Positions 1 through 4,336 of a stretch of DNA of 5,796 nt are shown here, one piece after another. The stretch's first letter is position 1. Every line of letters begins with the position of its first letter. The stretch lies in assembly GCA_030751555.1 (NCBI GenBank), contig JASMFX010000043.1:1-5796 (forward strand), written 5' to 3'. The stretch comes from Candidatus Woesearchaeota archaeon (GTDB taxonomy: Archaea > Nanoarchaeota > Nanoarchaeia > Woesearchaeales > CALCXY01). A program made the position numbers and the translations under genes. The notes beneath the pieces were generated by a model. It was not told the origin of the DNA, ran no database searches, and worked only from the letters and a program-made list of their open reading frames with translations.

Positions 1-1
1 C

Positions 2-388
2 AAAATAGAGTCCTTGCATGTTCAAAATGAGCATAAACAGAGTGAATTCTTCCAAATATTAGAACACCTCAGGTCGAGAGTAACACAATTAGAGGCCCAA
101 AAATCCACCTCAAGAGCTTCCTTCAAACAAAGAATCATAAAAAAGATCCAAAAATCATCAAAGGATTATGTAAAAAACCTCATCCTCAACTTCATCCACA
201 AATACGAGAAAATATCAGCCCTAAAACTAAGGGAAATCGTCGTAGAAGAGCAAGGCCTCTGTTCAAAGTCATCCTTCTACAGGATTCTAGAGGAGATCGA
301 GGAGACTCAAGACGATCTCTCTGTTCTCCACCAAGGAAAAGAGAAGATTTTCATGTCAAAGTTATTGAGAAAGGGTCAGCAATCATAA
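2..388 (+). CDS. Partial winged-helix DNA-binding-like protein (5' end outside window)
   Basis: The frame is open to the left edge, so the gene probably begins upstream. A TTG at 14 could serve as a start (124 residues), but the codons before it (AAA ATA GAG TCC) match in frame a segment inside the next gene, which argues for a longer protein. Counting from that TTG, residues 10-30 are a polar heptad-like helix that looks like the end of a coiled coil. Residues 35-50 are very basic. Residues 52-110 have the helix-turn-helix plus wing pattern of a winged-helix domain, with a likely recognition helix around SKSSFYRILEEIEE. It is followed by a T-run and a separately promoted gene. Probably a DNA-binding regulator; the family and target are not recognised. 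The winged-helix reading is inference from pattern, not from a profile match. Confidence 0.6.
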   Translation, partial: KIESLHVQNEHKQSEFFQILEHLRSRVTQLEAQKSTSRASFKQRIIKKIQKSSKDYVKNLILNFIHKYEKISALKLREIVVEEQGLCSKSSFYRILEEIEETQDDLSVLHQGKEKIFMSKLLRKGQQS

Positions 389-405
389 AAATCATCACAT
401 CAAAC

Positions 406-420
406 TGTTTTTTCTCCTCT
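406..420 (+). terminator. Possible T-rich archaeal terminator
   Basis: A six-T run (408-413) followed by more pyrimidines lies 18 bases after the stop of the first gene, with no strong hairpin. Archaeal polymerases can terminate at such U-tracts. Assignment is by position and composition only. Confidence 0.3.
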
Positions 421-455
421 AAAATGGCTGTTTTGTCGTCTATAAACGCCTCAAA

Positions 456-472
456 CCAAAAGCTATATAAAC
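456..472 (+). promoter_or_regulatory. TATA promoter of the 506 gene
   Basis: An A/G-rich BRE-like stretch precedes a TATATAA box at 464-470. A start of transcription about 27 bases downstream would fall near 494, giving a leader of roughly a dozen bases that carries the GGGGGT ribosome-binding site. Confidence 0.6.
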
Positions 473-493
473 AACCCTTCCAAGAAATCAAAC

Positions 494-499
494 GGGGGT
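494..499 (+). promoter_or_regulatory. Shine-Dalgarno-like site deciding a GTG start
   Basis: GGGGGT sits six bases before the GTG at 506 and can pair with the anti-Shine-Dalgarno end of 16S rRNA. It is what supports the GTG as start. Most other genes here have no such site. Confidence 0.55.
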
Positions 500-505
500 A
501 ATAAG

Positions 506-1042
506 GTGATTTTAAAAAAGAGTGAGGGCTCTGCCATCATTGATACAGAACTATTTCAACAAGTTCTCCAGCAAATTCGGGAAGAATTTGATGACCATCT
601 CGAGGCCATCAACGATAATACCAACGAGATTCAGGCCAATGCATCATACATCTCTGAACTCGATGCAAAGATCAATAAACTTGATGAGCGTCTGGAAAAA
701 ATAGAATCCTTTTTGACCAAAGAGCACAGCTTCAAGCCAGCTAAACTGCCAAACTACAATATCAAAAACCTGACAGAAAAGGAAAAAGACATTTTTCTGA
801 TACTCTACACCCTGGATTCACAGAACAAGAAAGCCACCTACAGAGAGCTCCAAAAACGTACAGGCCTTCCAAAAACACTTATCCAGGGCTACATCACATC
901 ATTAATCGAAAAAGGCATACCAATCCATAAGCAATATCTCAACAACAAAGTGCATCTCAAACTGGATACTCAGTTCAAGGCCCTCCAGGCTAAGCAAAAT
1001 CTCGTAAAACTAGAGCAAAAGACCCTGAATCACATTTTATAA
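506..1042 (+). CDS. Coiled-coil plus winged-helix putative transcriptional regulator
   Basis: A 178-residue cytoplasmic protein starting at GTG, chosen because GGGGGT lies six bases upstream and a TATA box lies further up. Residues 12-72 form a long charged heptad region ending in LEKIESFL, a likely dimerising coiled coil. Residues 73-85 are a linker. Residues 88-152 look like a winged helix: LTEKEKDIF opens helix 1, TYRELQKRTGLPKTLIQGYI gives the helix-turn-helix, and GIPIHKQYLNNKVHL forms the wing. Residues 155-178 are a basic tail. This is the pattern of archaeal MarR/TrmB-like regulators, though I cannot name the family. It shares a KIES..EH segment with the preceding partial gene and is followed after 11 bases by the cysteine-cluster gene, so the two may form an operon. 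Target genes are unknown. Confidence 0.75.
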   Translation: MILKKSEGSAIIDTELFQQVLQQIREEFDDHLEAINDNTNEIQANASYISELDAKINKLDERLEKIESFLTKEHSFKPAKLPNYNIKNLTEKEKDIFLILYTLDSQNKKATYRELQKRTGLPKTLIQGYITSLIEKGIPIHKQYLNNKVHLKLDTQFKALQAKQNLVKLEQKTLNHIL

Positions 1043-1053
1043 GTGGAAATATA

Positions 1054-1311
1054 ATGGGAAAAATTCTAAGATTAATAGAAACTGCAAAAGGCGTAGAAAC
1101 AGGAAGAAAAGGTAAGTGCATCCCCCAAGACTGTGAGACACTAGATGGTAAAAAAGGAGGGGCATGCTGCCAGCTAGGTTTTCTCTGCCCTGGCCTCAAA
1201 AAGGACATGGCCTGCAAAGCATATCGAGTAAGACCACCAAACTGCAGACTCTTTCCCAGAGCAAAGAAAGACCTCCAACTAGTCAAAAACTGCGGGTTTT
1301 ATTGGGACTAA
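1054..1311 (+). CDS. Small YkgJ/UPF0153-like cysteine-cluster protein
   Basis: An 85-residue soluble protein with eight cysteines (22, 27, 38, 39, 45, 54, 64, 80). The block C54-x2-Y57-x2-R60-P61-x2-C64-R-x-F67-P68, preceded by a CC pair at 38-39 and C45, matches the signature of the YkgJ family (zinc- or iron-chelating cysteine cluster). Members usually have a CxxCxxCC N-terminal motif and are often longer; here the N-terminal cysteines are spaced C-x4-C-x10-CC, so this is a compact or divergent version. Metal binding is known or predicted for the family, but the biological role is not settled. It begins with ATG 11 bases after the regulator's stop, with only a weak GTGGA as ribosome-binding site, suggesting co-transcription. 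It is the last gene of the left block. Confidence 0.75.
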   Translation: MGKILRLIETAKGVETGRKGKCIPQDCETLDGKKGGACCQLGFLCPGLKKDMACKAYRVRPPNCRLFPRAKKDLQLVKNCGFYWD

Positions 1312-1312
1312 A

Positions 1313-1362
1313 ACCTTTAAGCATATCTCAAATATTCTAACCTATTACATACCATATGGAAA
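1313..1362 (+). repeat. Promoter/leader-like repeat, copy 1
   Basis: Starts ACCTTTAAGC and ends ATATGGAAA. Compared without gaps with 2191-2240, 39 of 50 bases agree by eye. It begins just after the stop of the cysteine-cluster gene. The ATG at 1356 opens only a four-codon frame (MENK), so the copy appears orphaned from any gene of its own. Confidence 0.65.
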
Positions 1363-1370
1363 ATAAATAG

Positions 1371-1378
1371 ATTTAAAT
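1371..1378 (+). promoter_or_regulatory. TATA promoter of the 1402 gene
   Basis: ATTTAAAT is centred 27 bases before the ATG at 1402, with an A-rich flank upstream. Spacing implies a leaderless transcript. Confidence 0.55.
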
Positions 1379-1401
1379 TCTCATAATAAAACTGATTTTA
1401 T

Positions 1402-1647
1402 ATGCGTCATCAAAACACGTTACCAGAAAAAAAGTTGCCAGCATTAGAACTTACTGATTGGTCCACAATGATCTTTGTCCCAGAGGGGGTGAGGATTACT
1501 CCAAATACTGAATGTTTGGATCACGTGGCTGCTAGCACAGTCATGAAACCTGAAGAGATTTTGCATGGGGTCGTAGTTGATGACAAAACATATCTTTTTA
1601 GGCCGTTCCACAATCTCACAGAAAACCCTCCATCATACCGCTGCTAA
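1402..1647 (+). CDS. 81-aa orphan protein of unknown function
   Basis: An 81-residue protein with no signal peptide, membrane segment or family I recognise. The ATG is the first start after an in-frame stop at 1393 and sits 27 bases after an ATTTAAAT box, so it is likely translated from a leaderless message. The N-terminus is polar and basic. Residues 23-66 alternate hydrophobic and polar residues (MIFVPEGVRI, then HGVVVDDKTYLF) and read like a small beta-rich fold. Two cysteines (38 and 81) are present, the latter C-terminal. Residues 29-66 line up without gaps to the second half of the frameshifted gene downstream with 8 identities and several conservative matches, a weak hint that the two are related. 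It lies between two copies of the promoter-like repeat. Coding status is moderately secure; function is not known. Confidence 0.55.
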   Translation: MRHQNTLPEKKLPALELTDWSTMIFVPEGVRITPNTECLDHVAASTVMKPEEILHGVVVDDKTYLFRPFHNLTENPPSYRC

Positions 1648-1654
1648 ACCAAAG

Positions 1655-1726
1655 GTTCGCTTAATTGCTATTATACGAACTTTTCCTTCGGGAAAGCCCC
1701 GAATACGCAAAAAGCCCCTATTTTGC
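1655..1726 (+). other. Structured spacer with alternative hairpins
   Basis: Between two orphan genes lie several inverted repeats. GTTCG 1655-1659 pairs with CGAAC 1676-1680. TTTTCC 1681-1686 pairs with GGAAAG 1691-1696 around a TTCG loop; as RNA this is the very stable C(UUCG)G tetraloop. TTCGGG 1687-1692 pairs with CCCGAA 1698-1703, which excludes the previous stem. GCAAAA 1707-1712 pairs with TTTTGC 1721-1726. This could be the 3' end or terminator of the 1402 transcript, or a small RNA. No known RNA family is recognised. Confidence 0.45.
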
Positions 1727-1746
1727 ACCTAAAACTCCCTATTTTT
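1693..1746 (+). repeat. Three short direct repeats upstream of the 1783 gene
   Basis: AAAGCCCC occurs at 1693 and at 1711. The second copy continues TATTTT, and AAACTCCCTATTTT at 1732 matches it at 12 of 14 positions. Start-to-start spacings are 18 and 21 bases, the latter about two helical turns. The array ends a few bases before the TATA element of the frameshifted gene, the position expected of a regulator-binding site. Confidence 0.5.
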
Positions 1747-1752
1747 ACGAAG

Positions 1753-1789
1753 TTTTTTAACATATCTTAATACTCCAACCTCATGCATT
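1753..1789 (+). repeat. Promoter/leader-like repeat, copy 3 (diverged) and promoter of the 1783 gene
   Basis: TTTTAACATATCT and the following bases match copy 1 (1315-1350) with two one-base gaps and about 27 of 33 aligned positions by eye. The T-rich TTTTTTAA is centred about 26 bases before the ATG at 1783, so this copy appears to be a working leaderless promoter. It starts 440 bases after copy 1 and 438 before copy 2. Confidence 0.45.
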
Positions 1790-2171
1790 ATGATTTAGAG
1801 TTTTGTGGCGGAGAGAACCTCCAAGTACGAGCTAACCGTGTTTTTTCAGGAGATTGTGATATTGGCCAAAAAACAGGGTATCTCCTACTAAATGGATCTT
1901 TTAGTGGTTCTCTCATAGTTTCAAGAAAACAAGGGGCGCACGTCCTGAGTGGATAGATCTTGTCCAACTTGATGAAGCTCTTGACCTAGCTGATAAAGGA
2001 ATCTATATTTTGGGAAGAAGTGAGATTACAAGACTTGTATTTTCATCTTCTCTAAGTTCTGAACCTGCTTTTTCTCATCGCCTCCTTTTTAGTAGAGATA
2101 CGCATTACTTCTTAACCTACCCACTTACAAGGATAAATGGAGAAAAAGAGATAATAGATACTCCAAAATAG
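1783..2171 (+). pseudogene. Orphan gene split by a one-base frameshift (129 aa if repaired)
   Basis: From the ATG at 1783 one frame is open for 57 codons to a TAG at 1954. The frame one base back is open from 1905 to a TAG at 2169-2171. Adding one base restores a continuous 129-residue reading, so about one base seems lost between 1905 and 1953; the A4 (1926-1929) and G4 (1933-1936) runs are the likely sites. The first part contains CGGENLQVRANRVFSGDC, followed by a hydrophobic LLLNGSFSGSLIV. The second contains EWIDLVQLDEALDLADKG and a beta-like end. I do not recognise a family. It has its own TATA element 26 bases upstream and weak similarity in its second half to the 1402 product. It could be a recent pseudogene, a sequencing error, or (less likely) programmed frameshifting; no canonical slippery heptamer sits in frame. 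Confidence 0.6.
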
Positions 2172-2190
2172 AGATTAAAGTAGGCAATAA

Positions 2191-2240
2191 ACCTTTAAGC
2201 ATTGATTAAATATTTTAGTTTATTAATTACAATATGGAAA
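2191..2240 (+). repeat. Promoter/leader-like repeat, copy 2
   Basis: Matches copy 1 (1313-1362) at 39 of 50 bases without gaps, including the ACCTTTAAGC box and the ATATGGAAA end exactly 43 bases later. The ATG at 2234 opens only a ten-codon frame that stops at 2266, so no real gene follows on this strand; the toxin gene lies convergent just beyond. Confidence 0.65.
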
Positions 2241-2280
2241 TTAAAGGTAGCTGTAAAAATAATTAAGATTGATCACACTT

Positions 2281-2535
2281 CTAAGAATAGGCATAATCAT
2301 GATGCTTAAATCTGTGAAAAACCACATCCTCTCCCACTATCTCAAAAACAACAACATATGAGCCTACATGAACGCCTCTCTTACCCTTCAGATTGTACTT
2401 CTTGATTGGATAGTGTTCTGGATTTTCTAGAATCTCATCTATTTTGTCATCCAATCTTTTTAACAAAACTTTATCACTCTTTATGGCTTTTACATCTCTT
2501 AGAAATGCTTTCGTGAGAACATCTCGATATTTCAT
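2281..2535 (-). CDS. RelE/ParE-superfamily toxin
   Basis: An 84-residue basic protein with the small RelE/ParE fold layout. Residues 7-40 are two helices (FLRDVKAI, then the LDDKIDEILENPEHYP region). They are followed by beta strands YNLKGKRGVHVGSYVVVFEI (47-66) and VVFHRFKHHDYAY (71-83). The L-x-G-x-R turn, the VGSYVVVFEI strand and the final HHDYAY are typical of the family. RelE members cut mRNA on the ribosome and ParE members poison gyrase; the sequence does not settle which. H78, H79 and Y83 and the basic R53 are candidate functional residues. Its ATG overlaps the stop of the upstream antitoxin gene (ATGA), so the two are translationally coupled. Length is typical for the family. Confidence 0.85.
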   Translation of the reverse strand: MKYRDVLTKAFLRDVKAIKSDKVLLKRLDDKIDEILENPEHYPIKKYNLKGKRGVHVGSYVVVFEIVGEDVVFHRFKHHDYAYS

Positions 2536-2732
2536 AATGCATCAAATATCTTCTTTCGGTGTGCAGAATTCTTTACTCTAACAAAATTTCCATTTTTGTA
2601 ATCTTCTTCACTTTCTCTTACATCTTTTATGAATTTTTCACTAAAGTTCCCTTGAAATTCAGAATCCACAATATGCTTACATTTACGCAAAAGATCATAT
2701 TCTTTCTTTGATATGGTTACGGTTTCTGCCAT
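2532..2732 (-). CDS. Antitoxin partner of the RelE/ParE toxin
   Basis: A 66-residue acidic/basic protein directly upstream of the toxin, overlapping it by four bases. The N-terminus (MAETVTISKKEYDLLRKC) looks like a short beta strand followed by a helix, as in small ribbon-helix-helix or AbrB/Phd-type antitoxins. Residues 27-50 (NFSEKFIKDVRESEEDYKNGNF) resemble the helical segment that wraps the toxin in many archaeal RelB-like proteins. Function is assigned mainly from gene order and size; the exact antitoxin family is not recognised. The ATG lies 26 bases after a GTATTTATT box, so the operon is probably leaderless. Autoregulation by the antitoxin or complex is usual for such operons, and a palindrome at 2774-2785 is a candidate operator. 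Confidence 0.7.
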   Translation of the reverse strand: MAETVTISKKEYDLLRKCKHIVDSEFQGNFSEKFIKDVRESEEDYKNGNFVRVKNSAHRKKIFDAL

Positions 2733-2753
2733 AAAAGTACAATATACTCAGTT

Positions 2754-2770
2754 CAATAAATACCTTTCGG
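2754..2770 (-). promoter_or_regulatory. BRE/TATA promoter of the toxin-antitoxin operon
   Basis: Read on the minus strand, CCGAAAG (BRE-like) is followed by GTATTTATTG, centred about 26 bases before the antitoxin ATG. This is close to the archaeal consensus. Confidence 0.6.
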
Positions 2771-2773
2771 TTT

Positions 2774-2785
2774 ATTTTCGAAAAT
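2774..2785. promoter_or_regulatory. Perfect 12-base palindrome, candidate operator
   Basis: ATTTTCGAAAAT is a perfect palindrome immediately upstream of the BRE of the toxin-antitoxin promoter and just downstream of the lipoprotein stop. It could bind a dimeric repressor such as the antitoxin, or be a chance A/T-rich palindrome. Confidence 0.35.
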
Positions 2786-2794
2786 CCTCCAATC

Positions 2795-3259
2795 TTAATC
2801 CTTATCCTCAACCAGCTTATCCAAACCAGGAAATTGGTAGCTAAACTTAGTACCATGATGATTTCTTAGCGCATCATTGAATTCATCAAGATAAATCACT
2901 TTATCTCCCTTATCAGTAATTCCTACTTTTTTATCAGCAATGGGAAGATCTTCTGCATACAGAAGAAGTTTGTACGCTGTGCGCATATGATGCAGCATTA
3001 AAAAAGCTCTTTCTACTGCTAAGGCTTTATTTTTTCTCCAACCCTCTTCCAAAACAAACCCAAATCGATAGTCAGTCCCAGGTACTGAAGTATAGGCAAC
3101 CCCTTTTTCTATTGTATATTCCCCAAGCGATACCTTCTTGGCAAAATATTGGTGTTTCACAGGCCGTGTTAAATCTTCTGAAAATCTACAGCCGGGGGCA
3201 ACGGTAGCCATCAGAGCAACCAATCCAACCACAACAGCACTACGTAACCTTCTCAGCAT
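2795..3259 (-). CDS. Putative exported lipoprotein of unknown function
   Basis: A 154-residue protein. Its N-terminus has arginines at 3, 4 and 6, then a hydrophobic stretch (residues 7-20) ending VAPGC at 20-24, an imperfect lipobox with C24 as the possible lipidated residue. The -3 position is alanine rather than leucine, so plain signal cleavage is an alternative. The mature part (25-154) is soluble and mixed. VERAFLMLHHMRTAYKLLLYAEDLP (82-106) is probably a helix, followed by KKVGITDKGDKVIYLDEFNDALRNHH. It has no cysteines other than C24 and no family I recognise. The ATG is 27 bases from a TTTAAA box on the minus strand, implying a leaderless message. It follows xerA on the same strand but has its own promoter. 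Probably anchored at the outer face of the membrane. Confidence 0.65.
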   Translation of the reverse strand: MLRRLRSAVVVGLVALMATVAPGCRFSEDLTRPVKHQYFAKKVSLGEYTIEKGVAYTSVPGTDYRFGFVLEEGWRKNKALAVERAFLMLHHMRTAYKLLLYAEDLPIADKKVGITDKGDKVIYLDEFNDALRNHHGTKFSYQFPGLDKLVEDKD

Positions 3260-3280
3260 ACTACATGCTAAAACTTCTCA

Positions 3281-3292
3281 GATTTAAACATT
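3281..3292 (-). promoter_or_regulatory. TATA promoter of the 154-aa lipoprotein gene
   Basis: On the minus strand the box reads GTTTAAATC, centred 27 bases before the ATG. It lies between the xerA stop and the lipoprotein start, so the latter is independently promoted. Confidence 0.55.
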
Positions 3293-3313
3293 TACTTCCT
3301 GGAGAATATAGAT

Positions 3314-4135
3314 CTAATCCAGAGGACTCTTAACCTTCTTCAATTGCTCTCGACTCACTTTAGTATACCTCTGAGTTGTTGCAAGGTTACTATGCCCTAA
3401 AAGCTCTTGAATAATCCTAATATCAGTGCCACCTTCCAATAAGTGAGTGGCAAAACTAGCACGCAGAGCATGGGGAAAGACTCTTTTATCTAACTCTGCT
3501 TTCTCAGCAGCCTGTTTGACAACTTTCTGTGCCATCTTAGGAGTGATATGCCGATCCTTTATCCCAAACACATACGGATTCCCCTCATTTTTTTTAGATT
3601 TCTTCTTAAGATACCTCTCATAGTCCCTCAAAAAATCCTCTGACAGTATGATATGTCGATCCTTCCTGCCCTTTCCACTCCGAACCATCCCCATCTTCTC
3701 TCCAACATCCAGATCCTTAACCTCAATGCTAACAGCCTCGCTAACACGCAATCCTGAGCTGTAGATCAATTTCAATAGCAACTTATGCTTTAGATTCTTA
3801 GTCACATGGATCATCTTCTGGATCTCATCTTTACTCAGCACAGTGGGTATTTTCGATTCTGATTTCGGGGCATCAATCTTAGCAAACAGATCCTTATCTA
3901 GAATCTTTTTGTAGTAAAAACGTAACGCACAAAGAGCAAGGTTCACAGAAGCAGGCTTTAACTGCTTATCAGCTATGAGATGCCCTAAAAACGCTTTCAC
4001 GTCTGTCTCAGTTATCTCTGAGGGCTTTTTCTTAGAATGCTGAAGTAATTGCTTATTATGGAAGATATAGGCATCTACCGTCTTCTCTGTAAAACCACGT
4101 AACTTCAACTCAGCTTCTAGGTCTTTAAGCTCCAT
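3314..4135 (-). CDS. xerA: XerA-type tyrosine recombinase
   Basis: A complete 273-residue site-specific recombinase. Residues 1-85 are the SAM-like core-binding domain (LKLRGFTEKTVDAY, then ALRFYYKKIL). Residues 95-270 are the catalytic domain with all expected residues: R130 in SGLRVSEA, K155 in SGKGRKDRH, H222 and R225 in HALRASFATHLL, H248 in LLGHSN, and the nucleophile Y257 in TQRYTKVS. Length and motifs fit archaeal XerA, which resolves chromosome dimers at a dif-like site; a role in moving accessory genes is an alternative. The insertion found in integron integrases is absent. The ATG lies 27 bases from a TTTTAAATA box with no ribosome-binding site, so the message is probably leaderless. 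Divergent from it is the 32-aa peptide gene. No clear dif site was identified in the window. Confidence 0.9.
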   Translation of the reverse strand: MELKDLEAELKLRGFTEKTVDAYIFHNKQLLQHSKKKPSEITETDVKAFLGHLIADKQLKPASVNLALCALRFYYKKILDKDLFAKIDAPKSESKIPTVLSKDEIQKMIHVTKNLKHKLLLKLIYSSGLRVSEAVSIEVKDLDVGEKMGMVRSGKGRKDRHIILSEDFLRDYERYLKKKSKKNEGNPYVFGIKDRHITPKMAQKVVKQAAEKAELDKRVFPHALRASFATHLLEGGTDIRIIQELLGHSNLATTQRYTKVSREQLKKVKSPLD

Positions 4136-4156
4136 ATAACATTAAGAGAACTTTTT

Positions 4157-4167
4157 CTATTTAAAAG
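4157..4167 (-). promoter_or_regulatory. TATA promoter of xerA
   Basis: CTTTTAAATAG on the minus strand, centred 27 bases before the ATG at 4135. It lies back to back with the peptide promoter at 4201-4214. Confidence 0.6.
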
Positions 4168-4200
4168 TGTTGATTAATGATACTGTTGCAATGCACTAAC

Positions 4201-4214
4201 GAAATATTTAAATA
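4201..4214 (+). promoter_or_regulatory. Near-consensus BRE/TATA promoter of the 32-aa peptide
   Basis: CGAAA (4200-4204) directly followed by TATTTAAATA, centred about 28 bases before the ATG at 4238. It is one of the best archaeal promoter matches in the window. Confidence 0.65.
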
Positions 4215-4237
4215 CTGAGAAAACTAAAATAGATCGT

Positions 4238-4336
4238 ATGACAGATAAAGAAAAGCAAATGGTAAAAGAAGAACTTCAAAAATTGATGAATGCAATATCG
4301 CAAGATATCAATGATTTGGAAGAAGCTTCACATTAG
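4238..4336 (+). CDS. 32-aa acidic amphipathic peptide
   Basis: A short frame of 32 codons starting MTDKEKQMVKEEL and ending NDLEEASH. The case for it being real is its context: a near-consensus BRE/TATA element is centred 28 bases before the ATG, the same spacing as for the larger genes, and there is no other gene for that promoter to serve. The peptide has eight acidic and four lysine residues. Hydrophobics at L13, L16/M17, I20, I24 and L27 are spaced 3-4 apart, so it should form one amphipathic helix, suited to binding a partner or dimerising. Its TAG overlaps the stop codon of the convergent membrane protein gene. No family is recognised. It could regulate the neighbour or be a stand-alone small protein. 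Confidence 0.55.
   Translation: MTDKEKQMVKEELQKLMNAISQDINDLEEASH

Noticed and set aside
522..704. 60-codon frame inside the 506 regulator gene
   Set aside because: It is fully contained in another frame of a well-supported coiled-coil gene and has no promoter or ribosome-binding site.
990..1286. 98-codon minus-strand frame opposite the cysteine-cluster gene
   Set aside because: It lies antisense to a gene with a clear family signature, overlaps the end of the regulator gene, and its tryptophan/proline-rich product looks like a shadow.
1316..1342. dif-like XerA target in repeat copy 1
   Set aside because: The arms form only a broken inverted repeat with several mismatches, and the same alignment fails in copy 2, so the repeat is better read as a promoter/leader.
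1923..1940. Programmed -1 frameshift site in the split gene
   Set aside because: There is no in-frame X-XXY-YYZ heptamer and no clear downstream stimulatory structure; mutation or sequencing error is simpler.
1313..2240. Integron cassette array with attC sites
   Set aside because: Regular ~440-base units near a tyrosine recombinase invite this idea, but I found no paired RYYYAAC and GTTRRRY core sites, and the recombinase lacks the integron-integrase insertion.
1356..2266. Very short frames MENK (1356-1370) and MEIKGSCKNN (2234-2266) as peptide genes
   Set aside because: They are four and ten codons long, differ after the first residues, and are more simply remnants of the start region of a lost gene.
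2737..2749. AGTA-N5-TACT inverted repeat near the antitoxin start as an operator
   Set aside because: The arms are only four bases in A/T-rich DNA, expected often by chance; the 12-base palindrome upstream is the better candidate.
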